Source: Nemertoderma westbladi
Taxonomy: Eukaryota; Xenacoelomorpha; Nemertodermatida; Nemertodermatidae
Length of the DNA: 56,735 nucleotides
Assembly (NCBI GenBank): GCA_032718475.1
Contig: JAUCBJ010007929.1
Location: forward strand, 1 to 56,735
Direction: 5' to 3'
This document shows, piece after piece, positions 42,903 through 52,559 of the stretch (its first letter is position 1; each line of letters opens with the position of its first letter). The notes beneath the pieces are model-generated. The model was not told the origin of the DNA, did no database searches, and was given only the letters and a program-made list of their open reading frames with translations. The translations under genes were made by a program, and so were the position numbers.

Positions 42903-43483
42903 AGCGCGTCGGAGAATACATTTCGACTAAGTTTGTGCGCAAATTCCTCAGAAAGGTTAATCCCAGTGATATTCATTCCTATCACTTAATTAATTTTATC
43001 CGTCACGACCCTGATTATGGAGAAATATTTGTTAACTCACACCCTGAGTTACAAGAAGTATATCGACGGCCTTACGAATATCGAGCCCGCGAACGCGAGT
43101 TGGAAAGAACCATTAAACCAAGGCAGTTTCTAACGGCCTATGGTCCACCCACGGCTCTCGTTCAGACCACGCGTAAAGGACCCGTAAAAGCAGCCGTCTT
43201 AAAACGCGCTCTAAAAGCCGTTAGACCCAGTCACCCGAAGTTGATGTCCACCTACCAGGCACTTCAACCGGCGGATACACCGACCACAATCCTGCACCTT
43301 CTGATGCAATTATATTGCACCCTTCACCCAGGAGTTATAGCCCTCCTTGTAAAGTGGCTCGCCCCAAAGAGAAAAAGACTCTTGCTAGCTTTAAAAAACT
43401 GCGTAAACGCCGTCCGCGCAAGAAAGACTAACTGTTTAGAGTATTCTCGTATTTTAGAAACTGTGATTTTGTATATTTTATAG
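42665..43483 (+). CDS. ORF z, open frame without early ATG, likely expressed as fusion
   Basis: The frame opens at 42665 after a stop and runs 273 codons. No ATG is met until deep in the C-terminal third, so it must be made by frameshift from y (-1), by splicing, or from a non-AUG start. The convincing part begins near 42785: NSRHRYYPGRAYEGVYAFHP, then a FASVEQKARIPSYELLKRVG segment, then VNPSDIHSYHLINFIRHDPD. A Glu/Arg-rich stretch follows (YEYRARERELERTIK). Near the end a hydrophobic run (TILHLLMQLYCTLHPGVIAL) is followed by basic APKRKR, a possible membrane-tail or amphipathic helix. It ends 26 bases before the 3' LTR. No family recognised. Confidence 0.5.
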   Translation, partial: SLQSARINPDTTCHGSRGERYKKCFRRYSTENWEANADLHCNSRHRYYPGRAYEGVYAFHPYLFASVEQKARIPSYELLKRVGEYISTKFVRKFLRKVNPSDIHSYHLINFIRHDPDYGEIFVNSHPELQEVYRRPYEYRARERELERTIKPRQFLTAYGPPTALVQTTRKGPVKAAVLKRALKAVRPSHPKLMSTYQALQPADTPTTILHLLMQLYCTLHPGVIALLVKWLAPKRKRLLLALKNCVNAVRARKTNCLEYSRILETVILYIL

Positions 43484-43498
43484 ACTTAAATCCCATTT

Positions 43499-43509
43499 TC
43501 TGGGAGCGG
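43499..43509 (+). other. Candidate polypurine tract
   Basis: 'tctgggagcgg' directly abuts the 3' LTR; GGGAGCGG is short but correctly placed for plus-strand priming. Confidence 0.45.
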
Positions 43510-44735
43510 TGTAAAAGCTTTTGTGGGATAACTGATTCGTTTGCTTTGCTAACCAGTTCCCCCCAAGGCGCTGGAATACTCTAAAAGGGATCTCTAGCTC
43601 GAATGGTACAAGCTACCGGTTGATTGGCTGATTTGCTGTGCTAAGGGATCTGGGCTATGTTCGATCGTCCAACCAGCTTAGGAAGGTTGCCCCATAGCCC
43701 TGCTTTCTGTATCTGCCAATAGGATTTGAGTTGGTTTTGATTTTGACCTATCACAGATCTACTGAACTGAATTTCCTATCTGTATGCTCATTCTCTGTGG
43801 TGGGTGAGATCTTTGTAGAATAAGGGTAGCTGGTATTCTTATAGTTATTCTTATCAGTGTTCAGTGTTGGTTATTCTAAGCCAGGAAGAACGGCTCTGGA
43901 ATTACTTGTTTTCAGACTTTATAAGAAACATTAGTAGGCTTAGATTATAGAGCGTATAACTGTTATCATACCATATCTCATATCACAAATCGAATCAATC
44001 ATACTCGGAACCATCATACTTATTTACATATCTTAACCTACCGTCTTACTGCTTTTATGGTTTGTAATTATTTGTGTCAGTTATTTGGATGTTATTAGTT
44101 AAAGAATATCGTCAAATAACCCAAATTTCCCAATTTTCTTGATACACTACAGGTTAGAGAGACAGTTTACATATAACGATTGCGACTTATATTATAGTGG
44201 TTTGTAGTGAATATAATGCTATTTGGTAGCCACTACTTGAGTCAATTGCTATTCTCTTTATACGTGATCAAAGTCAGTGACTGTCGGCAAACCAGTGAGC
44301 AGTATTGTGCGGTACCGGTAGTGTGTATGATTGTGAGTGAGACTGATAACTAAGCATCTCCTAAAGAATGCGTCTCATACGTGAATTCTAAGCCATATCG
44401 TTGTGTTTGGTGTAAGTCATAACTTTGTTTACATAGATAGAGCGCCACGTCCTAAAGGAACTGCTAATATTTCCCGAAAGTGAATAATATTTGCCAGAGA
44501 TTATATATTAGTGATCAATCGAATAATACAAGTAGGCTTCACTGCAATAAATCTAAGCATACGAATCCAGTCTCCCGGGTGTAACCATCGGGTGAATGAA
44601 CGCGCACAGGCTGGCTTCGGCTAATGTTGTGTTTATTTTGTATTAAATCTTGTCATCTTATAAAGTCAATTTACCAACTAAAGACATATAAATTTTGGCA
44701 GGTTAAACTGCTAAAGGTCTCCAAAAGCGCGTACA
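43510..44735 (+). repeat. 3' LTR
   Basis: 1226 bases, same length as the 5' LTR with two visible substitutions. AATAAA at 44546-44551 is a candidate poly(A) signal. Confidence 0.95.
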
Positions 44736-44740
44736 CCATG
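44736..44740. repeat. Target-site duplication of the LTR element, right
   Basis: CCATG, matching 32506-32510. Confidence 0.85.
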
Positions 44741-45014
44741 TATTTGTCATGAACTAGTAAATACAATGGCCCAATGGGTGAATAATACACCAACAACAGC
44801 TGCATTGGTAACATACCATTACAAGGCAGAAGAATTACATTCGGTTATGTGTTGTAGATGATTGTGGCCAATACTTCATATATTTACTACAATACTATTA
44901 ATATTTAAGTTTGAAAATGTATCATCTTCTGAAATTTGTTGGCCGTATTAGGCTCTCAATTCCCGAGATGAAATTTTCGGATGCCATACCTACTGGAGTG
45001 TAACTACTGTATAC

Positions 45015-45950
45015 TGTTAACCGTACTGTCCGTACCGTGTACCCTACATATCAGAAATTCGATTTTGCTGATCGAATACTGGAATACAACAATTGCTCAA
45101 CAGCGCCCTCTTGTGTTCTATTTACTAATTGCAGCTATTGTCAACAACGCGTTTGATTGGATAAAACACTGCAAAAACATAGCTTACTTTAAACTAAGTT
45201 TAAACGACATTGTAAAAACATCGCTTACTTTAAACTATGTTTAAACGAACTGTAAAAACATCGCTTACTTTAACTGTCAAAAACATCGCTTACTTTAACT
45301 GTCAAAAACATCGCTTACTTTAAACTATATTACTGCATAAACACATACTTCATTTTTAGCAATGTTGGAACCGAACTGCAATTAAATACCTTATTTAAAG
45401 CGATTATTACAGTCAACTACATAAACATAGCTTACTTTTAAGCGATGTTTTAACAGAAATTGTAAAAAATATCTTAATTTTAAGCGATTTAATAAAGTCA
45501 ACTACATAAACATAGCTTACTTTTAAGCGATGTTTTAACAGAACCTGTAAAAAATACCTTACATTTAAGCGATTTATTAAAGTCAACTACATAAACATAG
45601 CTTACTTTTAAGCGATGTATAAATTCAAATGCAATAAAATACCATACTTTTAAGCAATTTTCAAGGCAATTGCAAAAAATTAGCTTACTTATAAGCGATT
45701 TTCAAGGCAAATACAAAAAACATAGCTTACTTTTAAGCGATGTTTTAAGAGAACTTGTAAAAAATACCTTACTTTTAAGCGATTTATTAAAGTTAACTTC
45801 ATAAAACATAGCTTACTTTTAAGCGATGTATAAATTCAAATGCAATAAAATACCATACTTTTAAGCGATGCTTATAAATATAAGCTAATGAAAAATGTAA
45901 GGTACACATTTGTAATTCTAAGGTATTTTGGCTCAAATCAGACGCCATAA
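45015..45950 (-). repeat. Right long inverted repeat with subterminal tandem repeats
   Basis: Inverted copy of 27626-28468, including 'ccgtactgtccgtaccgtgt', 'atcgaatactggaatacaac' and repeated 'catagcttacttttaagcga'. About 90 bases longer than the left arm because of extra repeat units. Confidence 0.8.
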
Positions 45951-48200
45951 TTGTTGCTTGTTTTTGTACTTTATTATTGCTCGTTGTTGCTCATTGTTGC
46001 TCGTTGTTGTTCATTGTTACTCGTTGTTGTACTTTATTATTGCTCATTGTTGCTCATTGTTGCTCGTTGTTGCTCATTGTTGCTCGTTGTTGCACATTTT
46101 TGTACTTTATTATTGCTCGTTATTGCTCATTGTTGCTGGTTGTTGCTCATTGTACTGTAACTCATTGTTGTTCGTTGTTGCTCATTCTTGCTAGTTGTTG
46201 TACTTTATTATTGCTTGTTGTTGCTCATTGTTGCTCATTGTAACTCATTGTTGTTCGTTGTTGCTCATTCTTGCTAGTTGTTCTACTTTATTATTGCTTG
46301 TTATTGCTCATTGTTGCTCATCGTTGCTCGTTGTTGTACTTTATTATTGCTCGTTATTGCTCATTGTTGCTGGTTGTTGTACTTTATTATTGATCGTTGT
46401 AACTCATTGTTGCTCGTTGTTGCTCATTGTTGCTTATTGTTACTCGTTGTTGTACTTTATTGTTGCTCTTTGTTGTTCATTGTTGCACTTTATTATTGCT
46501 CGTTGTTGCTCAGTGTTGCTCATTGTTGCTCGTTGTTGCTCATTGTTGCTCGTTGTTGCTCATTGTTGCTCGGTGTTGCTCGTTTGTGCGCGTTGTTGCT
46601 CATTGTTACTCGTTGTTATACTTTATTATTGCTCATTGTTGCTCATTGTTGCTCGCTGTTGCTCATTGTTGCTCGTTGTTGCTCATTGTTGCTCATTGTT
46701 GCTAGTTGTTGCTCATTGTTGCTCGTTGTTGCTCGTTGTTTCTCATTGTTGCTCATTGTTGTGCGTTGTTGCTCATTGTTGCTCGTTTGTTGCACTTTAT
46801 TATTGCTCGTTGTTGCTGGTTGTCGCTCATTGTTGCTCATTGTTGCTCGTTGTTGCTCGTTGTTGCTCATTGTTGCTCATTGTTGCTCAGTGTTGCTCAT
46901 TGGAGCGCGTTGTTGCTCATTGTTACTCATTGTTATTCGTTTTTATACTTTATTATTGCTCATTGTTGCTCATTGTTGCTCATTATTGCTCGTTGTTGCT
47001 CATTGTTGCTCATTGTTGCTCTTTGTTGCTCATTGTTGCTCATTGTTGCTCGTTGTTGCTCATTGTTGCTCGTTGTTGCTCGTTGTTGCTCATTGTTGCT
47101 CATTGTTGCTCGTTGCTGCTCATTGTTGCTCGCTGTTGCTCATTGTTGCGCGTTGTTGCTCATTGTTGCGCATTGTTGCTCATTGTTGCTCGGTGTTGCT
47201 CATTGTTGCGCGTTGTTGCTCATTGTTGCGCGTTGTTGCTCATTGTTACTCGTTATTATACTTTATTATTGCTCGTTGTTGCTCATTGTTGCTCGTTGTT
47301 GCTCATTGCTGCTCATTGTTGCTCGTTGTAGCTCATTGTTGCTTGTTGTTACTCATTGTTGCTCGGTGTTGCTGATTGGTGAGCGTTGTTGCTCATTGTT
47401 ACTCGTTGTTATACTTTATTATTACTCATTGTTGCTCATTGTTGCTCGTTGTTGCTCATTGTTGCTCATTGTTGCTCATTGTTGCTCGTTGTTGCTCATT
47501 GTTGCTCATTGTTGCTCGTTGTTGCTCGTTGTTGCTCATTGTTGCTCGTTGTTGCTCATTGTTGCTCATTGTTGCTCATTGTTGCTCGTTGTTGCTCATT
47601 GTTGCTCATTGTTGCTCGTTGTTGCTCGTTGTTGCTCGTTGTTGCTCGTTGTTGCTCGTTGTTGCTCATTGTTGCTCGTTGTTGTCATTGTTGCTCGGTG
47701 TTGCTCATTGTTGCGCGTTGTTGCTCATTGTTACTCATTGTTACTCGTTGTTATACTTTATTATTGCTCGTTGTTGCTCATTGTTGCTCGTTGTTGCTCA
47801 TTGTTGCTCATTGTTGCTCATTGTTGCTCGTTGTTGCTCATTGTTGCGCGTTGTTGCACATTGTTACTCATTGTTATACTTTATTATTGCTCGTTGTTGC
47901 TCGTTGTTGCTCATTGTTGCTCATTGTTTCTCATTGTTGCTCGTTGTTGCTTTTTTTTGCTCATTGTTGCTCGTTGTTGCTCATTGTTGCTCGTTGTTGC
48001 TCGTTGTTGCTCATTGTTGCTCGTTGTTGTCATTGTTGCTCGGTGTTGCTCATTGTTGCGCGTTGTTGCTCATTGTTACTCATTGTTACTCGTTGTTATA
48101 CTTTATTATTGCTCGTTGTTGCTCATTGTTGCTCGTTGTTGCTCATTGTTGCTCGTTGTTGCCCATTATTGTCCATTGTTGCTCGTTGTTGCTCATTGTT
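45951..48200. repeat. 10-bp minisatellite (TTGTTGCTCR)n, 2.25 kb
   Basis: Units TTGTTGCTCA and TTGTTGCTCG mix, often alternating. Interruptions of the type 'tactttattattgctcgttg' recur and form a loose higher-order pattern. Because 10 is not a multiple of 3 and no frame makes a stop, very long ORFs (up to 547 codons) of Cys/Leu/Val/Ala/His run in all three plus frames. These are artefacts. The array begins exactly where the foldback-like element ends. Confidence 0.95.
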
Positions 48201-48271
48201 GTGAGCGGATTCAATTCCGCCTCACTATCCCCATGAAGTTGGGAAGTGGCGCCTTTTTCAGCAATATTGGG

Positions 48272-48303
48272 GATACGAGGTTAATCACAATTAACCTCGT
48301 ATC
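48272..48303. other. Perfect 14-bp hairpin
   Basis: GATACGAGGTTAAT - caca - ATTAACCTCGTATC. A 14-bp perfect stem with a 4-base loop; no following T run on either strand that would suggest a simple terminator. Confidence 0.7.
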
Positions 48304-49200
48304 ACACCCAATAACGGGGACAACATACAGCCCCGAAGGCCACACATAAAGGAGGTTAGAGGTCAAGCCACCTCGAGAGGGAAAGTAACAGCAGCGGGGG
48401 GGGGGGGGGGGGAAGCACTCCCACAGAGGTGGGAGCCGAGAATTAAGATATTAGCCAATAGGGGCGGGGAAAGCATCCGCTAGATAGAGAGGCCAAAGGT
48501 AGTGTAGGAACAACCAATATATATTATATTACACACAGTTAAGTTATTCAGTTATCTCAGTCATCCAGTGCAGATCGGTGACAATTTCGTACCGTCACCG
48601 TCATTACCGGTGTTAAGACGAACGGCCGCCCAAAGTAGACTCCATGGGGAAATTAGTTTTAGCCTGATATTTATACTATTTATTTAATGCGTTATTTTTG
48701 ATATGTGATTTGCTTTGTGTCCTATCTATTTGGTGTACTATTTTTAGCTTGCAATTTATCCTATGTAATCCATGCGGTGTATTATTTCGGCATATTATTT
48801 ATTTGTGTCTTTAATTATTTATTTAGTGTATTATTTTTTGGCGTACAATCTATAACGTTGATCTATTTGTCGGGTGATTATTTTCGGCTTAGGGCTTGTT
48901 CTGTATTGATTTTGTTGGTGTGCGTACTTGTATATTGGCTGTGACGACATCTATTGGGTTGTGATTTTTATTGGTGGGCCGCGAGTTGATTATTGGGTAC
49001 TATTTTTAGCTCGGTTATTACTGGTATGTACCTTTATACCTCGCCTGGGGCGGGCTCGGGTATTGCTTGGGGTGGGCGTGCTATATTGGATATGTAACCA
49101 CGATTGGCTTCTGTAAAGTTGTAGGATAATATGTATATAGGGGCTGTTGCGCTGTCAGTCAGAGAGGTAACAGCCCATGGGGTAAGGATTTACCCATGGG
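48304..49200. other. Spacer, no gene recognised
   Basis: Contains a run of 17 G at 48396-48412. A 79-aa hydrophobic ORF at 48705-48944 lacks support. Confidence 0.4.
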
Positions 49201-49204
49201 GCGC

Positions 49205-49300
49205 TAACTATCAGATAGTCTGATACCAACTGTCAGACAGTCTTTTTCAACTATCAGATACCCAGATAGATGATCGCCCAGTTACAAGTTGCCTGATAGT
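49205..49300. repeat. Cluster of short CAGA/TCTG palindromes
   Basis: TATCAGATAGTCTGATA (49209-49225) and ACTGTCAGACAGT (49229-49241) are perfect inverted repeats, followed by further 'tatcaga' and 'cctgatag' half-sites. Could be a protein-binding array or an element end. Confidence 0.5.
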
Positions 49301-49559
49301 TGTATTTTTTAAACCCCGAGTGTTGTTGACGGAGTCTGTTACTTCCGAAATCCTTGATCGTGGTGCCGGTGCCGGAATTCTGGCTTTGATTAAAAACACT
49401 GAACTGCTGAACGATGGCGGAATCTACGAAACCCGGCCGGATTCCTAATCCGAGGAGGCGACGGAGTCAATTAAACGTAACAATGAAACGATCGCGATGG
49501 ACAATGGACTGATGGAGTCTATTCAATGTATCCAGAACGATACGATGGCGGCGGAGTCT

Positions 49560-49870
49560 ATTACAGTATTCTGGTATTAAACACGCAACCAAAGCGATCA
49601 GATGATGGCGAAGTAATCTACAAAACAGAGAACGACAGGAAGGCGATGGAGTTGCTGAGTTTATTAAACCCAGTAAGATGTGCATAGCGAAGCGATCGAG
49701 GCGGATAACGGAGTATATTACAGTATTAAACACGCAACCAAAGCGATCAGACGATGGCGAAGTAATCTACAAAACAGAGAACGACAGGAAGGCGATGGAG
49801 TTTATTAAACCCAGTAAGATGGTGCATAGCGAAGCGATCGAGACGGATAACGGAGTCTATTACAGAATTA
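49560..49870. repeat. 149-bp tandem duplication
   Basis: 'cacgcaaccaaagcgatcag' at 49582 recurs at 49731. Both copies carry 'gatggcgaagtaatctac', 'cagagaacgacaggaaggcg', 'attaaacccagtaagatg' and 'gcgaagcgatcgag'. Two small indels separate them. It generates a 100-aa ORF (49678-49980) that I do not regard as a gene. Confidence 0.7.
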
Positions 49871-49980
49871 AACCTGGAACGACGACGGTGGAATCTATAG
49901 GCCTAAACCTGGAACAATGCGAACAAGGCTACTCTAAAGTTAGACTAGACTGGTTTGTGAGATTACCTTGCCAATACTAA

Positions 49981-50949
49981 CTCAATACAATTGGCTTTCT
50001 TCGAATTCCTAATAATATGTTTTAATCTTAATAATAAATTATTCAACATAAATTATTTTATAAGTCTTGTCAATGTATAAGATTGCTAAAGACTAAAGAG
50101 CTAACTTTAGGAAGATCTGCCTTATATTTTTAGAATTATTCTAATTAATTTTTGTTATGTTTATAATGAATTGTATCTTTTGACAGACTACTTGATGTGC
50201 GACCGTGATAATAAAATTAAATGGTGCCGAAATATTTTCACTTACTTAAGTGCAGGGGGGGGGGGGGGGGGGGGCAATCAATATTCTTCCCTCTCCAGGT
50301 GAAAATCGACGCAAATAACAGCTTGTTTACTACTAAAATAAAACTGCATCCTGTTCTATAGGAAAAAACATTATAGGGAAAACTTTAGCAAGTTGTGTTT
50401 ATTTTAACCGATAGACAAGATTACATGTTTACCAAGTTTGGTATAATTTAGTCAAAGATTGAATGAGTTACGATTTAAAATTATCAGTGGAGGGTGAAGG
50501 CGCCGGGCCAGGATTCAGTTATACTTGAATAAAGAATAGTGATTAAACCAAGGGATACGCGATATATGACACTGCTGTATAAGTTCATTGAATGACTGTT
50601 GATTTCGAAACATTTAATTCAAAACTATATAAATGTTAATACCGGTATAATGTTGGATTTTTTTTGTAATAATTAACAGATGACTTATATTTCATTAATT
50701 TATTTTTTTTATCTAATCACATTATTAAATAACGAAGCACAGAAATAATACTAAGATTGAATATTTAATTGAAGGTACAGTACCGAATTGAATATTTGAA
50801 TGGGAGAATCTTTTAGGCTCGTTAAGCCAAGGAATGCCTGTTCACCACCATGGGTGATCTTCCACAGTAAACCCTTCCACTCTGTTTCCCAAGTTGCCTT
50901 GGTTCCCAATCGACCGCTGAAGGATGAAAGCCGGGGTTGGGCTAGGCTG
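49981..50949. other. Intergenic, AT-rich
   Basis: No gene. Run of 20 G at 50255-50274. Confidence 0.4.
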
Positions 50950-51470
50950 CAGCATTTAAAGCACTGTGCCCAAACAGTACTGCCCCATCTAGGGATCGAA
51001 CATTGAATATTTGAGATTGCATAAGATAGAGTATTGAATTTTGAATATCTTCGGCCGTCATCCCGTTGGTGACTGCATTGGCAACCATTTCGACAGTTTC
51101 GATTGGTTTCGGCTCTGCAGTCCCCGAATAGACCGATGGTCGGCGTGGTTGCTGTCCCCATGACTGAGGCTGCATTACCAACCAAAATTGCTATCTCCAG
51201 GCGTTGGAGCAGAAACTGGTGTGACCGCGGTTCGTGGGTGGCACTGTGGAGACGAGCCCCGATCTCCCGGGGGAAGGGGCCAGGGCGGCCAAAGGTCTCA
51301 AAGGCCACGGGGTGAAATAAATGGCCCCGGTCAGCCGGTCCATTAGGTCGCGATACTTAGAGTTTTTAATGCGCTCCGCCCCCTTAGCTGAGTGCCCCTC
51401 GGCAATGATGGTTTGTTGAACAGTTGAAGGTGGCTGGGGGCCAGTCAGCCAGTGGATCTAGTAATAATTA
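50950..51470 (-). pseudogene. Decayed reverse-transcriptase C-terminal tail, second relic
   Basis: The minus strand reads GAERIKNSKYRDLM, then VAFETFGRPGP, then REIGARLHSATHEPRSHQFL with LQRLEIAILVGNAASVMGT, across a frameshift. From memory, the pattern KY..L....FVPVAFETFG..G......LG.RL...TGEPRS..FL.QRL..A...GNAASVLGT is the extreme C-terminus of many reverse-transcriptase-like ORFs in marine invertebrates. It is related in kind to the tail at 2464-7229 but a different subfamily. No RT domain remains within the window. Confidence 0.5.
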
Positions 51471-52390
51471 ACGCAAAAGATATGATTAGGTAGGCCTACG
51501 TGATATTACTGTATTAATTTCTCAAACCAAACCTCCATTGACGTCAAATATATCCAATTTCTCAATCCATACTAATCCGTATGTAATAATGCTACACTGT
51601 AATGCAATACCGGTAATGTCAATGTCCAACCAAACAATGTGTTGAGTGTTATCGGACCAGCCTCCGAGAAATGTTAGGCTAACGGCACCTCGCTCTGTTG
51701 CATCCGTTTTTGTAGTGGTCAGGCAGTCAGGTGGTCTAGTTCCAGGCTACCAGAATCCGTTAGGCCTAGTGCATGATATAGAATCAGCACATCCTGACAT
51801 CTGTGCAATTCCTGAACTCAGGCGAGCATTTCACAGATGGTGGTCTAATTTATATGGTCTTGTACCGCGAAACCGTGTATTATTTACAGATGTAGGCTAA
51901 ATTTCCAATAGTATCTACATCATTGTCCAGAATAGGGTGTTTCCCTTCACTTCTATGGGGCTTTCAATTAGTCCTACCTGTCCCAAATACGTTGCCTAAT
52001 GATTTCCAACCTGTCCAATATAGGGGCATCCAATCAAATCATCATATGAGCCAACTCCTCGTCATCGGACCAATACCAACATTCCTACAGTTAGGCATCT
52101 CCCTTATTGGCTATATAATGTAAAGGTTAATGGAAAATTCCACTGATATATAATCCAAGTGTCAGCTACGAATCCGGGGCTCATTATAACAACCTATACT
52201 GGACCAAGCAACGTATTTGGGACAAGAGCTGGTTGAGGTATATGTACAGTGGAAATTCCCATTCTAAATAAGGGCATTTGGAATACATGTTCCCAAGTTA
52301 TGGTTAAAGATATACTGTGGGTGCCTTGCAAATGGCTTGTAAGACTGTGATGCATTATAGGCTATAGGGTCATCATAGTCACGTTATTTC
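51471..52390. other. Intergenic, no feature recognised
   Basis: AT-rich sequence with short ORFs that lack support. Confidence 0.4.
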
Positions 52391-52484
52391 ATTTCATGTT
52401 GTGCAATTTATTCATATTGTGCAATTTATTCATGTTGTGCAACTTATTCATTGTGCAATTTATTCATGTGGTGCAATTTATTCA
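52391..52484. repeat. ~19-bp minisatellite
   Basis: About five copies of 'attcatgttgtgcaattt' with small variations (attcatattgtgcaattt, attcattgtgcaattt). Confidence 0.75.
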
Positions 52485-52559
52485 CTTTATAATAAATCTA
52501 AATACATTCGTATAATAATAATTAAATGAAAATCAAATTAGTGATATCGCAACCTCCTC

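Larger units (their letters stand above)
32511..44735 (+). mobile_element. Complete non-autonomous BEL/Pao LTR retrotransposon with extra ORFs
   Basis: A 12.2-kb element: 5' LTR 32511-33736, 2.1-kb leader, Gag-protease ORF 35865-39986, spacer, ORFs x (41611-42432), y (42441-42902) and z (42665-43483), and 3' LTR 43510-44735. LTRs are 1226 bases each, start TG and end CA, and I find only two differences; a 5-bp duplication CCATG flanks them. Gag domain, zinc knuckles and protease are of BEL/Pao type. RT, RNase H core and integrase are absent, so it must borrow them. It is similar in concept to plant TR-GAG elements, but has three added reading frames. Confidence 0.85.
27626..45950. mobile_element. 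Foldback-like DNA element hosting a LINE and an LTR element
   Basis: The outer ends are inverted copies (27626-28468 and 45015-45950) built largely of short tandem repeats. Tips: 'atggcgtatgatttgagcca' on the left and the inverse of 'atggcgtctgatttgagcca' on the right. Removing the LINE (29223-32095) and LTR element (32511-44735), each with one duplication, leaves about 3.2 kb with a ~1.4-kb core. The core has no recognisable transposase; a 95-aa ORF at 28387-28674 is unremarkable. Long repeat-built inverted ends resemble FB/Galileo-type foldback elements, so it is probably non-autonomous. The right end abuts a 10-bp minisatellite, so a target duplication cannot be checked. Confidence 0.6.

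Noticed and set aside
41611-43483. Retroviral-type envelope gene
   Set aside because: No signal peptide, no cysteine-rich ectodomain, and only one weak hydrophobic run near the end; left as unknown.
45928-48349. Very long Cys/Leu-rich ORFs (up to 547 codons) in all three plus frames
   Set aside because: They are translations of a 10-bp minisatellite with no stop in any frame.
48705-48944. 79-aa hydrophobic ORF as a membrane protein gene
   Set aside because: Low-complexity TA-rich sequence with no start context or similarity.
49678-49980. 100-aa ORF as a gene
   Set aside because: It spans a 149-bp tandem duplication whose copies differ by frame-changing indels.
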